From positions 62,001 to 126,000 of the forward strand of contig JBCCGR010000002.1 in NCBI GenBank assembly GCA_039029195.1: 64,000 nucleotides of DNA. Direction: 5' to 3'. The stretch is from JBCCGR01 sp039029195. Lineage in GTDB: Bacteria > Pseudomonadota > Alphaproteobacteria > Rhizobiales > Rhizobiaceae. Made by a program: the position numbers and the translations under genes. The notes beneath the pieces were generated by a model that saw only the letters and a program-made list of their open reading frames with translations, did not search any database and was not told the origin of the DNA. Of this stretch, positions 34,666 through 44,256 are shown one piece after another; within the stretch, counting starts at the first letter, position 1, and each line of letters starts with the position of its first letter.

Positions 34666-35562
34666 ATGAAGGCACCGAACCGATCGCGGGAGCCGCGTGT
34701 GCCCGGCGCCCCGGGCGTTCGCCAAATCGTGGATTTGAGATCCAGGTACACAAGGCCGCTCGATCCCGAAGCCCCGGTGCTTGGAAAGCTTGGCTCCCTT
34801 GAAGTGCGCCTTGCCCGCAACCGCGCTGAAATTCGGGCGGCGCAAACCCTGCGCTTCAACGTCTTTTACGAGGAAATGTCGGCGGTTGCCGATGCCGACA
34901 CGCTGCTGACCCGACGCGACAAGGACGCCTACGATCCGGCCTGTGACCATCTGCTGGTGGTGGATACGGACAAGCCTGCCGACAGTTCAATTGTTGCCAC
35001 ATACCGATTGTTGCCCCAGCCCATCGCCGAGCTGGCTGGCGGGTTTTACACAGCCAGCGAGTTCGACATTGAACCCATGCTGGCGCGCCACACTGATTTG
35101 AATTTTCTGGAACTGGGACGCTCGTGCGTGCTGGCGGACTATCGCAACAAGCGCACTATGGAGCTTTTGTGGCACGGATTGTGGCTCTACATTCAGCACA
35201 ACGATATCGACGTCATGATGGGATGCGCTTCGCTGGAGGGAACTGATCCTGAACAACTGGCGCTTCCACTGTCGTTCCTGTTCCACCATGCGCGCGCTGA
35301 CGGTGACTGGCAGACACGGGCCGTCCCCGAGCGGGCCTGCAGCATGGACCGTATCGCGAAGGACGATATCGAGGCGCGCTCGGCCCTGCGGACTTTGCCG
35401 CCGCTGGTGAAGGGATATTTGCGGCTTGGCGCCATGTTTGGCGAAGAGGCGGTGATTGATCATCAGTTCGGCACGACTGATGTTCTGATTATCCTGCCGG
35501 TTTCAAATCTCAATGAGCGGTACGTCAGCTATTACGGCGGACATTCCGCGCACAATAGCTGA
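34666..35562 (+). CDS. olsB: Ornithine N-alpha-acyltransferase (OlsB) family
   Basis: The 298-residue GNAT-type protein has the blocks GKLGSLEVRLARNRAEIRAAQTLRFNVFYEEM, DHLLVVD, VATYRLL, FLELGRSCVLADYRNKRTMELLWHGLWLY and PLVKGYLRLGAMFGEEAVIDHQFGTTDVLIIL of the OlsB group (PF13444). OlsB transfers a 3-hydroxyacyl chain from ACP to ornithine, the first step of ornithine-lipid synthesis, common in Hyphomicrobiales and induced on phosphate limitation. ATG 34666 is preceded by GAGAGGGG. No olsA is in the window, as is usual in many relatives. Confidence 0.88.
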   Translation: MKAPNRSREPRVPGAPGVRQIVDLRSRYTRPLDPEAPVLGKLGSLEVRLARNRAEIRAAQTLRFNVFYEEMSAVADADTLLTRRDKDAYDPACDHLLVVDTDKPADSSIVATYRLLPQPIAELAGGFYTASEFDIEPMLARHTDLNFLELGRSCVLADYRNKRTMELLWHGLWLYIQHNDIDVMMGCASLEGTDPEQLALPLSFLFHHARADGDWQTRAVPERACSMDRIAKDDIEARSALRTLPPLVKGYLRLGAMFGEEAVIDHQFGTTDVLIILPVSNLNERYVSYYGGHSAHNS

Positions 35563-35595
35563 GCAGCCTGTACAAAACTGGGTCGTCAGAAATGG

Positions 35596-37878
35596 TCAGG
35601 TTGCGTTGAACGCCGCAATAGCGGCCATATTGACTAGATCCGTGTCCCGAGCTCCCAGCGAAACGATCTGCACCGGTTTTTCCAGACCCACAAGCAGCGG
35701 TCCAATCACTGTTGAACCCCCCAGTTCCTGCAACATTTTTGTGGAGATGCTGGCCGAGTGAAAGGCCGGCATCACGAGCACATTGGCCGGTCCGGACAGT
35801 CGGCAGAACGGATAGGCTTCCATGGCCTCTTCGTTGAGCGCCACATCGGCATTCATGTCGCCATCATATTCGAAATCCACATTGCGCTGATCAAGGAGTT
35901 CAACTGCTTCGCGAACCTTCTCAGAGCGTTCACCGGATGGATGGCCAAATGTGGAATAGGCAAGCATCGCCACGCGTGGCTCGTATCCGAAACGCCGCGC
36001 CATCTGAGCGGCTTCCACGGCAATATCGGCAAGTTCTTCCGCGTTGGGCATATCAATCACCGCCGTGTCGGCCACAATCACAGTGCGCCCTCGGCAGAGC
36101 GCCAGGGAGACACCGATCACCCGGTGCTTTGGCAGTGGATCGATCACGCGAAGCACATCGCTCAAAACTGTTGAGTAGTTTCTGGTGACGCCAGAAACCA
36201 TGCCGTCAGCATCTCCCAGCGCGACCATGGCAGCCGCAAAATGGTTCCGGTCATTGTTGATCAGCCGCACGCAATCCCGATAGAGATGACCCTTGCGCTG
36301 CAATCGGGCGTACAAATATTCGATATACGCATCGTTGCGGTCGGAAATCTTGGCGTTGGTGATCTCCAGCCCATCGCGATTGATATCAATGCCCGCGATC
36401 TCGGCCGTTTCGCGGATTTTGTTTTCCCGTCCCACCAGAACCGCCGTCCCAAGCTTCTGATTGGCAAAGGAGACCGCTGCGCGAATGACCTGTTCTTCCT
36501 CGCCTTCTGCAAAGACGATCCGTTTCGTGTTGCGCCGCACCTGTTGATAGATCCGCTGCAGGGTGGAAGCGAGCGGGTCACGACGGGCGGAAAGCTGGTG
36601 GCGATAGGCTTCAAAGTCGACAATCGGTCGCCGCGCCACACCGGATTCCATGGCTGCCCGGGCAACAGCAGGCGGTATGGCCTGAATGAGCCTTGGGTCA
36701 AACGGAACAGGGATGATGTATTTGGGGCCGAATTTTGGCCGGTTGCCCTGATAGGCTGCAGCCACCTCGTCGGGCACGTCCTGACGGGCCAATTCTGCCA
36801 TGGCGTAGACCGCGGCTTTTTTCATTTCCTCGTTGATTGTGGTTGCTCGCACATCAAGCGCGCCGCGGAATATGAACGGGAAGCAAAGCACATTGTTGAC
36901 CTGATTGGGGTAGTCAGACCGACCGGTGGCCATGATCGCGTCGCTGCGAACTTCCGCCACTTCCTCCGGCGAGATCTCAGGCGTGGGGTTGGCCATGGCA
37001 AAAATGATGGGCCGGTCTGCCATTGAAGCCACCATCTCCTGGCTGACCACGCCACCGGCGGAAAGGCCCAAGAAAATGTCAGCACCCTTGATCGCCTCGT
37101 CGAGCGTGCGAGCTAATGTTTTGGAGGCGTGCACCGCCTTCCACTCGTCCATCTCCACTTCGCGGCCTTCGTAAATCACGCCGTGAATATCGGTCATGAT
37201 GACATTTTCATCGCGCATGCCCAGCGCCTTGATCAGGTTGACACAGGCAATAGCTGCCGCGCCCGCACCACTGAACACCATCTTGGCATCTTCAAGCCTG
37301 CGACCCGTCAGATGCAGCGCGTTGATCAGTCCGGCGGCTGCGATGATTGCCGTTCCGTGCTGATCGTCATGAAACACCGGAATGTCCATGAGTTCACGCA
37401 GCCTGCGCTCAATCACAAAGCAATCGGGAGAGCGGATGTCTTCCAGATTGATGCCGCCGAAGGACGGCCCCAAATGACGCACGCAATTGACGAACTCGTC
37501 GATGTCGGTGGTTTCTACCTCCAGATCGATGGAATCAATGTCAGCGAAGCGCTTGAACAGCACCGCCTTGCCTTCCATCACGGGTTTTGAAGCCAGCGCG
37601 CCAAGATTGCCCATACCAAGAATGGCCGTGCCGTTGGAAATGACGCCCACCATATTGCCACGCGTGGTGTAGTCGAACGCCTTGGTAGGATCTTCGGCAA
37701 TAGCGGCCACCGGCACGGACACACCGGGCGAATAAGCCAGCGACAGATCGCGCTGGGTGGTCATCGGCTTGGACGGCGTGATCTCCAGCTTCCCCGGTCG
37801 ACCCGAGGCGTGAAAGTCAAGCGCCTCTGCATCTGTGATGGAAGGGCCGTTTTTGGTGGAATAGTCGGAGGGTGCCAT
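35596..37878 (-). CDS. maeB: NADP-dependent malic enzyme with phosphotransacetylase-like domain
   Basis: A 760-residue MaeB/TME-type protein. Residues ~15-425 are malic enzyme (KPMTTQRDLSLAYSPGVSVPV; FNDDQHGTA equivalent FHDDQHGTAI; VFSGAGAAAIACVNLI). Residues ~430-755 are a phosphate acetyl/butyryl transferase-like domain (IVFAEGEEEQVIRAA; DADGMVSGVTRNYS), normally inactive and regulatory (acetyl-CoA) in this family. The enzyme decarboxylates malate to pyruvate and, with PckA in this window, forms the C4-to-C3 node used in growth on dicarboxylates. I use ATG 37876-37878 as in rhizobial homologues; a GTG 14 codons upstream sits too close to its GGGAGG. Confidence 0.93.
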   Translation of the reverse strand: MAPSDYSTKNGPSITDAEALDFHASGRPGKLEITPSKPMTTQRDLSLAYSPGVSVPVAAIAEDPTKAFDYTTRGNMVGVISNGTAILGMGNLGALASKPVMEGKAVLFKRFADIDSIDLEVETTDIDEFVNCVRHLGPSFGGINLEDIRSPDCFVIERRLRELMDIPVFHDDQHGTAIIAAAGLINALHLTGRRLEDAKMVFSGAGAAAIACVNLIKALGMRDENVIMTDIHGVIYEGREVEMDEWKAVHASKTLARTLDEAIKGADIFLGLSAGGVVSQEMVASMADRPIIFAMANPTPEISPEEVAEVRSDAIMATGRSDYPNQVNNVLCFPFIFRGALDVRATTINEEMKKAAVYAMAELARQDVPDEVAAAYQGNRPKFGPKYIIPVPFDPRLIQAIPPAVARAAMESGVARRPIVDFEAYRHQLSARRDPLASTLQRIYQQVRRNTKRIVFAEGEEEQVIRAAVSFANQKLGTAVLVGRENKIRETAEIAGIDINRDGLEITNAKISDRNDAYIEYLYARLQRKGHLYRDCVRLINNDRNHFAAAMVALGDADGMVSGVTRNYSTVLSDVLRVIDPLPKHRVIGVSLALCRGRTVIVADTAVIDMPNAEELADIAVEAAQMARRFGYEPRVAMLAYSTFGHPSGERSEKVREAVELLDQRNVDFEYDGDMNADVALNEEAMEAYPFCRLSGPANVLVMPAFHSASISTKMLQELGGSTVIGPLLVGLEKPVQIVSLGARDTDLVNMAAIAAFNAT

Positions 37879-38043
37879 TGAATATGTGTCCGCTATGTGC
37901 TGCTCGATAGAGTGAACCACCCTCCCGCACGGGGGGCAAGTGCGCCTGGTCAGCCAGGATCGCCCGTTGGGTGAATTGTTTGCGAGAAGAAGGTGAATTC
38001 AGTTGTTGGTGCCTGTCTGTCACATCTTCCCCAAAACGGGAAC

Positions 38044-40788
38044 ATGGAAGTTCGATTGAATACCAAAACTTCAGTCCAAACAGATGCCGCACCGGAGAAG
38101 AGCCAGGCGCAAACTCGGCTGACGCCGATGATGGCGCAGTATGTGGAAATCAAAACGGCCAACCCGGACTCACTTCTGTTTTACAGAATGGGCGACTTCT
38201 ACGAGCTCTTTTTCGAGGATGCGGAAGAAGCATCACGTGCGCTCGGAATTACCCTTACAAAGCGCGGCAAGCATCAGGGAAACGATATCCCGATGTGCGG
38301 CGTGCCGGTCCATGCCGCAGATGATTATCTGCAAAAACTGATCCGGCTCGGCTACCGGGTGTCCGTTTGTGAACAGACCGAAGACCCGGCTGAGGCCAAA
38401 AAGCGCGGCCATAAATCCGTGGTGCGCCGCGACGTCGTGCGGCTTGTCACGGCTGGGACGCTGACTGAGGACAATCTGCTTGATGCAGGAAAGGCAAATT
38501 TCCTTTCCGCACTAGCACGAGTGAAAGGTGCTGGAGAAGACGGCTATGCGATTGCCTGGATCGATATCTCAACGGGAGATTTTCGCATCACGGGGTCCTC
38601 ACGGGATCGTCTGTTTGCCGACATCGCCCGCATTGATCCGAAGGAATTGATCCTGTCGGAATCTGTCTTTTATGAAGATGATCTTCACCCTCAATTTGAA
38701 GATCTTGCACTTGCCGTGTCACCTCAGCCAACGGTGATGTTTGACAGCGCCAGTGCGGAAAAACGGCTGAGAGACTATTTTCAGATCCAGTCACTCGATG
38801 CCTATGGCACTTTCACCAAGGCGGAACTCGCGGCTGCCTCAGCCGCACTGGCCTACGTGGAAAAAACCCAGATTGGCCAGCGTCCCGCGCTGACGCCGCC
38901 AAAACGCCAATCCGCTGAACGAAGCCTGTTTATCGACCCGGCAACCCGCACCAACTTGGAACTGGTTCGCACCCTTTCCGGAGAAACGTCGGGAAGCCTT
39001 TACTCGGCGATCAACCGAACGGTGACAGGACCGGGTGCGCGGTTATTGGGCGAACGACTGATGAGCCCGCTGACCGATCCGGATGCGATCAACCGGCGAC
39101 TGGAGCAGGTCTCCGTCTTCGTGCAGCAGGAAGCGCTTGCAGATGAGGTGCGCAAAACTCTGCGTGGGTCTTCCGATGTGGCACGGGCGCTGGGGCGGCT
39201 TGCACTGGAACGCGGTGGCCCGCGCGATCTTGCAGCCATCCGCGATGGGCTGGATCATGCGATGGGTATCAAAGCGCTGCTCTTGGCAAATGATATTGCG
39301 CTGCTGAGCATCGAGACCGAAATCGCAGGCTTGGGGCAAGCGCCGATTGATCTGTTTGACGATCTGTCTCGAACCCTCGCCGAGGACCTGCCATTGCTGT
39401 CGCGCGATGGCGGTTTTGTTGCAAGCGGGGTGAACGCTGAGCTCGACGAGATGCGAGCCCTGCGCGATGAAAGCCGCAAGGTGATTGCCGGACTACAGGC
39501 TGAATATGCAGAGCTGACCGGCGTGAAATCCCTTAAAATCAGGCACAACAATGTGCTTGGCTATTTCGTCGAAGTCACGAGCGCCAATTCAGAGGCGCTG
39601 ACAAGTTCCGAAGGCCGGGAAACCTTCATCCATCGCCAGACCATGGCGAATGCCATGCGCTTCACCACCAATGCGCTAGCGGACCTTGAAAGCCGAATTG
39701 CCAACGCTGCCGGACGCGCACTGCAGATTGAACTTGCCGATTTTGAGCGGCTTCGTTCCATCGTCGTGGAACAGGGCGCGGCACTGAAGGAGGTGGCAGG
39801 TGCGCTGGCGCGTGTTGATGTAGCAATCTCCCTGTCGGTTCTGGCAACTGAGCAGGGTTATGTTCGCCCGATTGTCGACGACAGCCTTGCATTCACTGTC
39901 GCAGCTGGTCGCCATCCGGTGGTTGAGCAGATGTTGCGCAAACAGGCGCAGGACCCGTTTGTGGCGAATGATTGCGATCTGAGCCCCGAAAGTGGGTCCG
40001 GCGGCAAAGCCGGACTGCTGCGTCTGCTGACCGGCCCGAATATGGGTGGCAAATCGACCTTCCTGAGACAGAACGCCCTGATTGCGATCCTGGCTCAGAT
40101 GGGTTCGTTTGTACCGGCCGGTTCTGCCCATGTTGGCGTGGTCGACAGGCTGTTTTCCCGTGTGGGTGCGGCGGATGATCTGGCACGTGGACGGTCCACC
40201 TTTATGGTGGAGATGGTGGAAACGGCGGCCATTCTCAATCAGGCCGGCGAACGCTCGCTGGTTATACTGGACGAGATCGGCCGCGGAACGGCAACCTTTG
40301 ACGGTCTTTCCATTGCCTGGGCAGCGATTGAACATCTCCACGAGATCAACAAATGCCGCACCTTGTTCGCAACCCACTATCATGAGCTGACCGCGCTTTC
40401 TGATCAGCTTGATCGAATGTCCAACGTCACCATGCGCGTGCGGGAGTGGGAGGGTGAAGTGATCTTCATGCATGAGGTCGTGCTGGGTGCGGCGGACAGG
40501 TCCTACGGTATTCAGGTGGCGCGACTGGCTGGTCTTCCTGGCGCCGTGATAGAACGTGCGCGCCATGTGCTGGAACAATTGGAGGAAACCGAACGCTCTA
40601 AACCAGCGGCAATGATGATTGACGATTTGCCTTTGTTTTCTGTGGCACCGCAGGCGGAGCCCAAGAAGCTGGCGGAAAATCCGGCGGTGGAAATGCTGAG
40701 AACCGCTGAGCCTGACGAGATGACACCGCGCGATGCGTTGGAATTTGTGTACGCTCTTAGAAAGGCTGTTTCTGAGACAAAAAACTAG
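38044..40788 (+). CDS. mutS: DNA mismatch repair protein MutS
   Basis: A 914-residue MutS with all domains: mismatch-recognition start SLLFYRMGDFYELFFEDAEEASRALGITLTKRG (the Phe-x-Glu type DFYELF), connector, core and clamp (YFVEVTSANSE), and ABC-type ATPase with Walker A GPNMGGKST from Gly664, the ARGRSTFMVEM signature, Walker B VILDEIGRGTATFDG and the ATHYHEL switch. It binds mispairs and starts repair with MutL. The start at ATG 38044 is a choice; a GTG 17 codons upstream is possible and neither has a strong ribosome site. It is divergent from maeB. Confidence 0.96.
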   Translation: MEVRLNTKTSVQTDAAPEKSQAQTRLTPMMAQYVEIKTANPDSLLFYRMGDFYELFFEDAEEASRALGITLTKRGKHQGNDIPMCGVPVHAADDYLQKLIRLGYRVSVCEQTEDPAEAKKRGHKSVVRRDVVRLVTAGTLTEDNLLDAGKANFLSALARVKGAGEDGYAIAWIDISTGDFRITGSSRDRLFADIARIDPKELILSESVFYEDDLHPQFEDLALAVSPQPTVMFDSASAEKRLRDYFQIQSLDAYGTFTKAELAAASAALAYVEKTQIGQRPALTPPKRQSAERSLFIDPATRTNLELVRTLSGETSGSLYSAINRTVTGPGARLLGERLMSPLTDPDAINRRLEQVSVFVQQEALADEVRKTLRGSSDVARALGRLALERGGPRDLAAIRDGLDHAMGIKALLLANDIALLSIETEIAGLGQAPIDLFDDLSRTLAEDLPLLSRDGGFVASGVNAELDEMRALRDESRKVIAGLQAEYAELTGVKSLKIRHNNVLGYFVEVTSANSEALTSSEGRETFIHRQTMANAMRFTTNALADLESRIANAAGRALQIELADFERLRSIVVEQGAALKEVAGALARVDVAISLSVLATEQGYVRPIVDDSLAFTVAAGRHPVVEQMLRKQAQDPFVANDCDLSPESGSGGKAGLLRLLTGPNMGGKSTFLRQNALIAILAQMGSFVPAGSAHVGVVDRLFSRVGAADDLARGRSTFMVEMVETAAILNQAGERSLVILDEIGRGTATFDGLSIAWAAIEHLHEINKCRTLFATHYHELTALSDQLDRMSNVTMRVREWEGEVIFMHEVVLGAADRSYGIQVARLAGLPGAVIERARHVLEQLEETERSKPAAMMIDDLPLFSVAPQAEPKKLAENPAVEMLRTAEPDEMTPRDALEFVYALRKAVSETKN

Positions 40789-40834
40789 AGCATGCCACCG
40801 AAAAGTGGATACCGGTTTTCGGAAAACGGGATGC
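40788..40834. repeat. GAGCATGC/CCGAAAA hairpin repeat after mutS
   Basis: It begins at the last base of the mutS stop codon with GAGCATGC, contains CCGAAAA-(11)-TTTTCGG able to form a stem, and ends GGGATGC, which pairs with GCATGCC. A related element occurs at 48561-48607. This resembles the palindromic intergenic elements abundant in Hyphomicrobiales genomes and may also end mutS transcription. Confidence 0.6.
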
Positions 40835-40887
40835 ACAATCATACAGATAGCGCAGCTTTTTTTGGATCTATCAAAACGTGGTACGCG

Positions 40888-41319
40888 CTAGCGCCCGTCC
40901 CACCTGGTGCTGAGGTTGCGCACGACCTCCATCAGAAAGGCTGTGAAAACGCCGAAGGCGAGCAAGCCGTTTACAGCCACAAATCCGGACGTGATACGCC
41001 AATCCTCACGGACAACCACGTCGCCGTACCCCACGGTGGTGAAGGAAACCAGCGAGAAATAGAGGGCCTCTTCGAAGCTCTCAAATACGCCGAGCGCTTT
41101 GAAGAACCCGGCCCAGATCCATACACAAACAGTATTTGCAGCCAACACAAGCAGTGCCGCAGCGGACATCGTGGCGAAGAAATGCCGGGTGCTCATCACA
41201 ACCTGATTGAGCCTGCGCTCAATGGTTTTGAGCATCGACATTGCCACGCAAATGAATGCAACGATGACGGCCATGCTCAAGAGAATGATCAGTGATCCGA
41301 TGGACAGTTGAAGCAGCAT
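40888..41319 (-). CDS. Small potassium-channel-type ion channel
   Basis: A 143-residue membrane protein with three hydrophobic helices and a pore loop SFTTVGYGDVVV carrying the potassium selectivity filter TVGYGD. It lacks a fused RCK or cyclic-nucleotide domain, so it resembles the ion_trans_2 group; the first helix (LIILLSMAVIVAFICVAM) and the TRHFFAT linker precede a canonical TM-P-TM core. It would act as a tetramer in the inner membrane. It is co-directional with the downstream reductase gene at 41.4 kb's opposite end but separated by 36 bases from that gene's stop, so it may share its transcript. Confidence 0.87.
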   Translation of the reverse strand: MLLQLSIGSLIILLSMAVIVAFICVAMSMLKTIERRLNQVVMSTRHFFATMSAAALLVLAANTVCVWIWAGFFKALGVFESFEEALYFSLVSFTTVGYGDVVVREDWRITSGFVAVNGLLAFGVFTAFLMEVVRNLSTRWDGR

Positions 41320-41355
41320 TGTGGTCCTGTTGAATTAGCAGATCGGATTGAAAGC

Positions 41356-42309
41356 TCAAAGCGACCAGTCGACAACCGGCCCGGCCGGCGCGATGCCAAA
41401 CGGGTTTCGTTTTTCGCTCTGCGAGTGATAGCCGCGCCGGTAAATATCGAAATAGACCGTATCTTTAACACCATCCATGGCAAAGAAGCGCCGCGCATAG
41501 CGCCACAGATTGGGATAATCCGTCAGACGGCGAATGTTACATTTGAACGCACTGAAATAAGCCACATCAAAGCGGGCAAGCGTTGGAAACAGCCGCACAT
41601 CCACTTCCGTCAACTGATCACCAACGATGTAGTTGGTGTTTTCAAGCCGCTGCTCCAGCGCATCCACGGTTTCAAACACCGTCTTTACTGCGGCATCATA
41701 TTTTTCCTGGGATTCGGAAAATCCGGCCCGATATACGCCATTGTTGAAATCACGGTAGATGCGCTCGTTCCACGCGTCGATTTCACCTCGCAAGTGCTGA
41801 GGATAAAGGTCAATGTCATTTGCGCCGAGATGGTTGAAGGCCGAACCGAGCATCCGAACAATATCCGCAGATTCATTGCTGACGATGCGATCCGTTTTCG
41901 TATCCCAAAGAACAGGCACGGTGACGCGCCCGGTATAGTCGTCCGCGCCGCGCGAATAGAGTTCATGCACACTGTGCGAACCAAAGAGCCCGTCCATGTA
42001 CCCCTTGTCATTGTCAAACACCCAACCCTGATCAGTCCGCTTGGGCGCGGCGAAGGAAACCGCGATCAACGCGCCCAGATTTTTAAGAGCGATTGTCAAC
42101 AGTGCCCGGTGGGCCCATGGGCAATTGGGTGCCACATAGATGTGATACCGTCCTGCCTCTGCGGCAAATCCGCCATCACCGGTCGGGCCGGGTGCTCCAT
42201 CTGGCGTGATCCAGTGGCGCAGGATGCTGGGAGCCCTTGTCCACTCGCCATCCGGCCGGGCTTTGATGCCTTCATCCGTGTACCACACGCCAGCGACCAT
42301 GCTGCCCAT
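41356..42309 (-). CDS. Glutathionyl-hydroquinone reductase (omega/Xi-class GST)
   Basis: The 317-residue protein, ATG 42307-42309 (AGGAG nine bases upstream), has the Xi-class GST catalytic motif NCPWAHRA with nucleophile Cys63, the thioredoxin-like VPVLWDTKTDRIVSNESADIVRML block and the C-terminal helical domain ending GVYRAGFSESQEKYD...NYIVGDQLTEVDVRLFPTLARFD. It reductively removes glutathione from glutathionyl-hydroquinones formed during aromatic or quinone metabolism, in the cytoplasm, using glutathione. It is divergent from sppA. Confidence 0.92.
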   Translation of the reverse strand: MGSMVAGVWYTDEGIKARPDGEWTRAPSILRHWITPDGAPGPTGDGGFAAEAGRYHIYVAPNCPWAHRALLTIALKNLGALIAVSFAAPKRTDQGWVFDNDKGYMDGLFGSHSVHELYSRGADDYTGRVTVPVLWDTKTDRIVSNESADIVRMLGSAFNHLGANDIDLYPQHLRGEIDAWNERIYRDFNNGVYRAGFSESQEKYDAAVKTVFETVDALEQRLENTNYIVGDQLTEVDVRLFPTLARFDVAYFSAFKCNIRRLTDYPNLWRYARRFFAMDGVKDTVYFDIYRRGYHSQSEKRNPFGIAPAGPVVDWSL

Positions 42310-42437
42310 TGATGTTAACTCCTGCCAGTTGCGAACATGTGCCTTGCCGATGTCAGATTGCGCTGATACGCACAAGTCGATTCCAAAAGGCCGACCAAAT
42401 CAGGTCCCAATAAACCAGCGAACCGGGTGTTTGTGAA

Positions 42438-43445
42438 ATGTCGATGTCTTACGATCAGTTGATTGACCGGCGCAGATTGCGACGCAAAGTGACCTTTTGG
42501 CGCGTTGCGGCTCTCATTCTGCTTGCCCTCACACTGATCGCGGTTGTTATGGCGAGTGGTGTCACCAAACGGCTTGCTGATACATCGTCGCCTCACATTG
42601 CGCGGCTGGAAATAAGTGGCTTCATTCGCGAAGATCGTAAACTTCTGAAACTTATTGAGAAAATCAAAAAATCGGATGAAGTCAAAGGTGTCATTCTGAC
42701 CATCAACACACCCGGCGGTGCGACCGTTGGCGGTGAATCGATTTTTGAGGCTGTACGCGAACTGGCTGAGAAAAAACCTGTCGTTGCAAGCGTGGGAACG
42801 CTCGCCGCCTCCGCCGGCTACATGATTGCGTCGGCTTCCGACCATATTGTCGCTAGGAGATCGTCGATCGTGGGATCGATTGGCGTGATCTTCCAGTATC
42901 CCGATGCCTCCGTCGTGCTCGACAAGATTGGCTTCGCCATGAAGGAGATCAAATCCGCGCCTCTGAAAGCGGAGCCCTCTCCGTTTCATGAGGCGCCACC
43001 CGAGGCGCGCGCCATGATCCAGCGGCTGGTGGACGACAGCTTCAACTGGTTTGTTGATCTGGTGACAGATCGCCGCCCACTCAACCGCGATGAAGTTCTG
43101 AAACTGGCTGATGGTTCCGTCTTCACAGGCTCACAAGGGCTCGCCAACAAGTTGGTCGATGAGTTGGGTGGCGAAAAGGTTGCCCGTGCGTGGCTGAGCA
43201 AGGAGAAGGGTTTGAAGACCGAACTCAAAACCATTCAGTGGTCTGTTCCGCGTGAGGAGAGCGGGCTGCCTTTTGGGGCAGCATCGCTGATGCGATTTGC
43301 TGAAAAACTGGGATATGGTTCATCCGCGAAAGAACTTTTGATTATCCAGAAATATATGAATGAGCGGGTGTTTCTTGACGGTCTCGTGTCCATTTGGCAG
43401 GTTTCACCTTTACGCAAAAATTCCACGGAGGGGGTCATCCGTTGA
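42438..43445 (+). CDS. sppA: Signal peptide peptidase SppA, S49 family
   Basis: A 335-residue short-form SppA. One N-terminal membrane anchor (~22-42), then the ClpP-like fold: ILTINTPGGATVGGE, PVVASVGTLAASAGYMIASASDHIVA with Ser in the ASAGY motif (nucleophile), and VGSIGVIFQ. The general-base Lys sits in DLVTDRR/GGEKVARAWL-type helices as usual for bacterial short forms. It degrades leftover signal peptides in the membrane. Its TGA overlaps the TTG start of ihfB (TTGA), so the two are translationally coupled, an arrangement common in Hyphomicrobiales. Confidence 0.93.
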   Translation: MSMSYDQLIDRRRLRRKVTFWRVAALILLALTLIAVVMASGVTKRLADTSSPHIARLEISGFIREDRKLLKLIEKIKKSDEVKGVILTINTPGGATVGGESIFEAVRELAEKKPVVASVGTLAASAGYMIASASDHIVARRSSIVGSIGVIFQYPDASVVLDKIGFAMKEIKSAPLKAEPSPFHEAPPEARAMIQRLVDDSFNWFVDLVTDRRPLNRDEVLKLADGSVFTGSQGLANKLVDELGGEKVARAWLSKEKGLKTELKTIQWSVPREESGLPFGAASLMRFAEKLGYGSSAKELLIIQKYMNERVFLDGLVSIWQVSPLRKNSTEGVIR

Positions 43446-43720
43446 TTAAGTCGGAACTCGTACAAATTATTGCTCAGCGAAACCCGCATCTTTACCAGCG
43501 GGACGTGGAAAACATCGTCAATGCGATTCTTGATGAAGTGACCGACGCGCTGGCCTCCGGAGACCGTGTGGAACTGCGTGGATTTGGTGCCTTTTCAGTC
43601 AAGCACCGTCCTGCCCGCATGGGCCGCAATCCACGCACTGGCGATCAGGTGAGCGTGGAAGAAAAATGGGTTCCGTTTTTCAAAACCGGCAAAGAACTGC
43701 GCGAGCGCCTGAACAGCTAG
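43442..43720 (+). CDS. ihfB: Integration host factor subunit beta
   Basis: The 92-residue DNA-bending protein reads (M)IKSELVQIIAQRNPHLYQRDVENIVNAILDEVTDALASGDRVELRGFGAFSVKHRPARMGRNPRTG, the IHF/HU fold with the intercalating Pro in GRNPRTG. The start is TTG 43442-43444, overlapping the sppA stop and preceded by GGAGGGG; longer upstream readings are inside sppA. It partners with IHF alpha (not in the window) in transcription, replication and recombination. Confidence 0.94.
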   Translation: MIKSELVQIIAQRNPHLYQRDVENIVNAILDEVTDALASGDRVELRGFGAFSVKHRPARMGRNPRTGDQVSVEEKWVPFFKTGKELRERLNS

Positions 43721-43877
43721 TCCTCTCGGCGCTCAGCAAAACGTTCAGCCGAAACTAACAGAAAATCCGCCCTGGTAATTGGCCGCATGTTGATGTGCGC
43801 CACAGCGTTTGCCTTGTCCGCGCCACAAGTCTATTGAATGGGCAACGCAGAACCACGCTTCGGATTGGATGCCATAA

Positions 43878-44243
43878 ATGATCAAGCGCATTGTAAATCT
43901 TTTGATCCTTGTTCCGCTTGCCATTGTTTTGATTGCGCTTTCGGTGGCCAATCGGCAGCCCGTTGTTATTTCAGCAGATCCGTTCAACAGCGTTGATCCC
44001 GCCCTTGCCACACCGCCTTTGCCTCTGTTCGCCGTTCTTTTCGTGGCCCTGATCATCGGCATTTTCATTGGTGGAATTGCCACATGGCTCACCCAGGGCA
44101 AACATCGCAAGCGCGCACGTGAGCAAACCATTGAAGCGCGGAAATGGCACGCAGAAGCCGACAAGGAAAAATCCCGGGCTGAGGATATCCTGACTGGCGC
44201 TGCGCCGGGCCTGCCTGCTCCAGCGGACAAGAAAGCCGCCTGA
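43878..44243 (+). CDS. LapA domain (DUF1049) membrane protein
   Basis: A 121-residue protein with two membrane helices (LLILVPLAIVLIALSVANRQPV and LPLFAVLFVALIIGIFIGGIATWL) and a basic, charged C-terminal tail (~75-121) predicted to be helical. This is the LapA/YciS-type layout, with the NRQPV turn between the helices. In enterobacteria LapA works with LapB in lipopolysaccharide assembly; here it follows ihfB as in many Hyphomicrobiales. Its role in this lineage is inferred. Confidence 0.86.
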   Translation: MIKRIVNLLILVPLAIVLIALSVANRQPVVISADPFNSVDPALATPPLPLFAVLFVALIIGIFIGGIATWLTQGKHRKRAREQTIEARKWHAEADKEKSRAEDILTGAAPGLPAPADKKAA

Positions 44244-44256
44244 CGCAAATTTAGAC

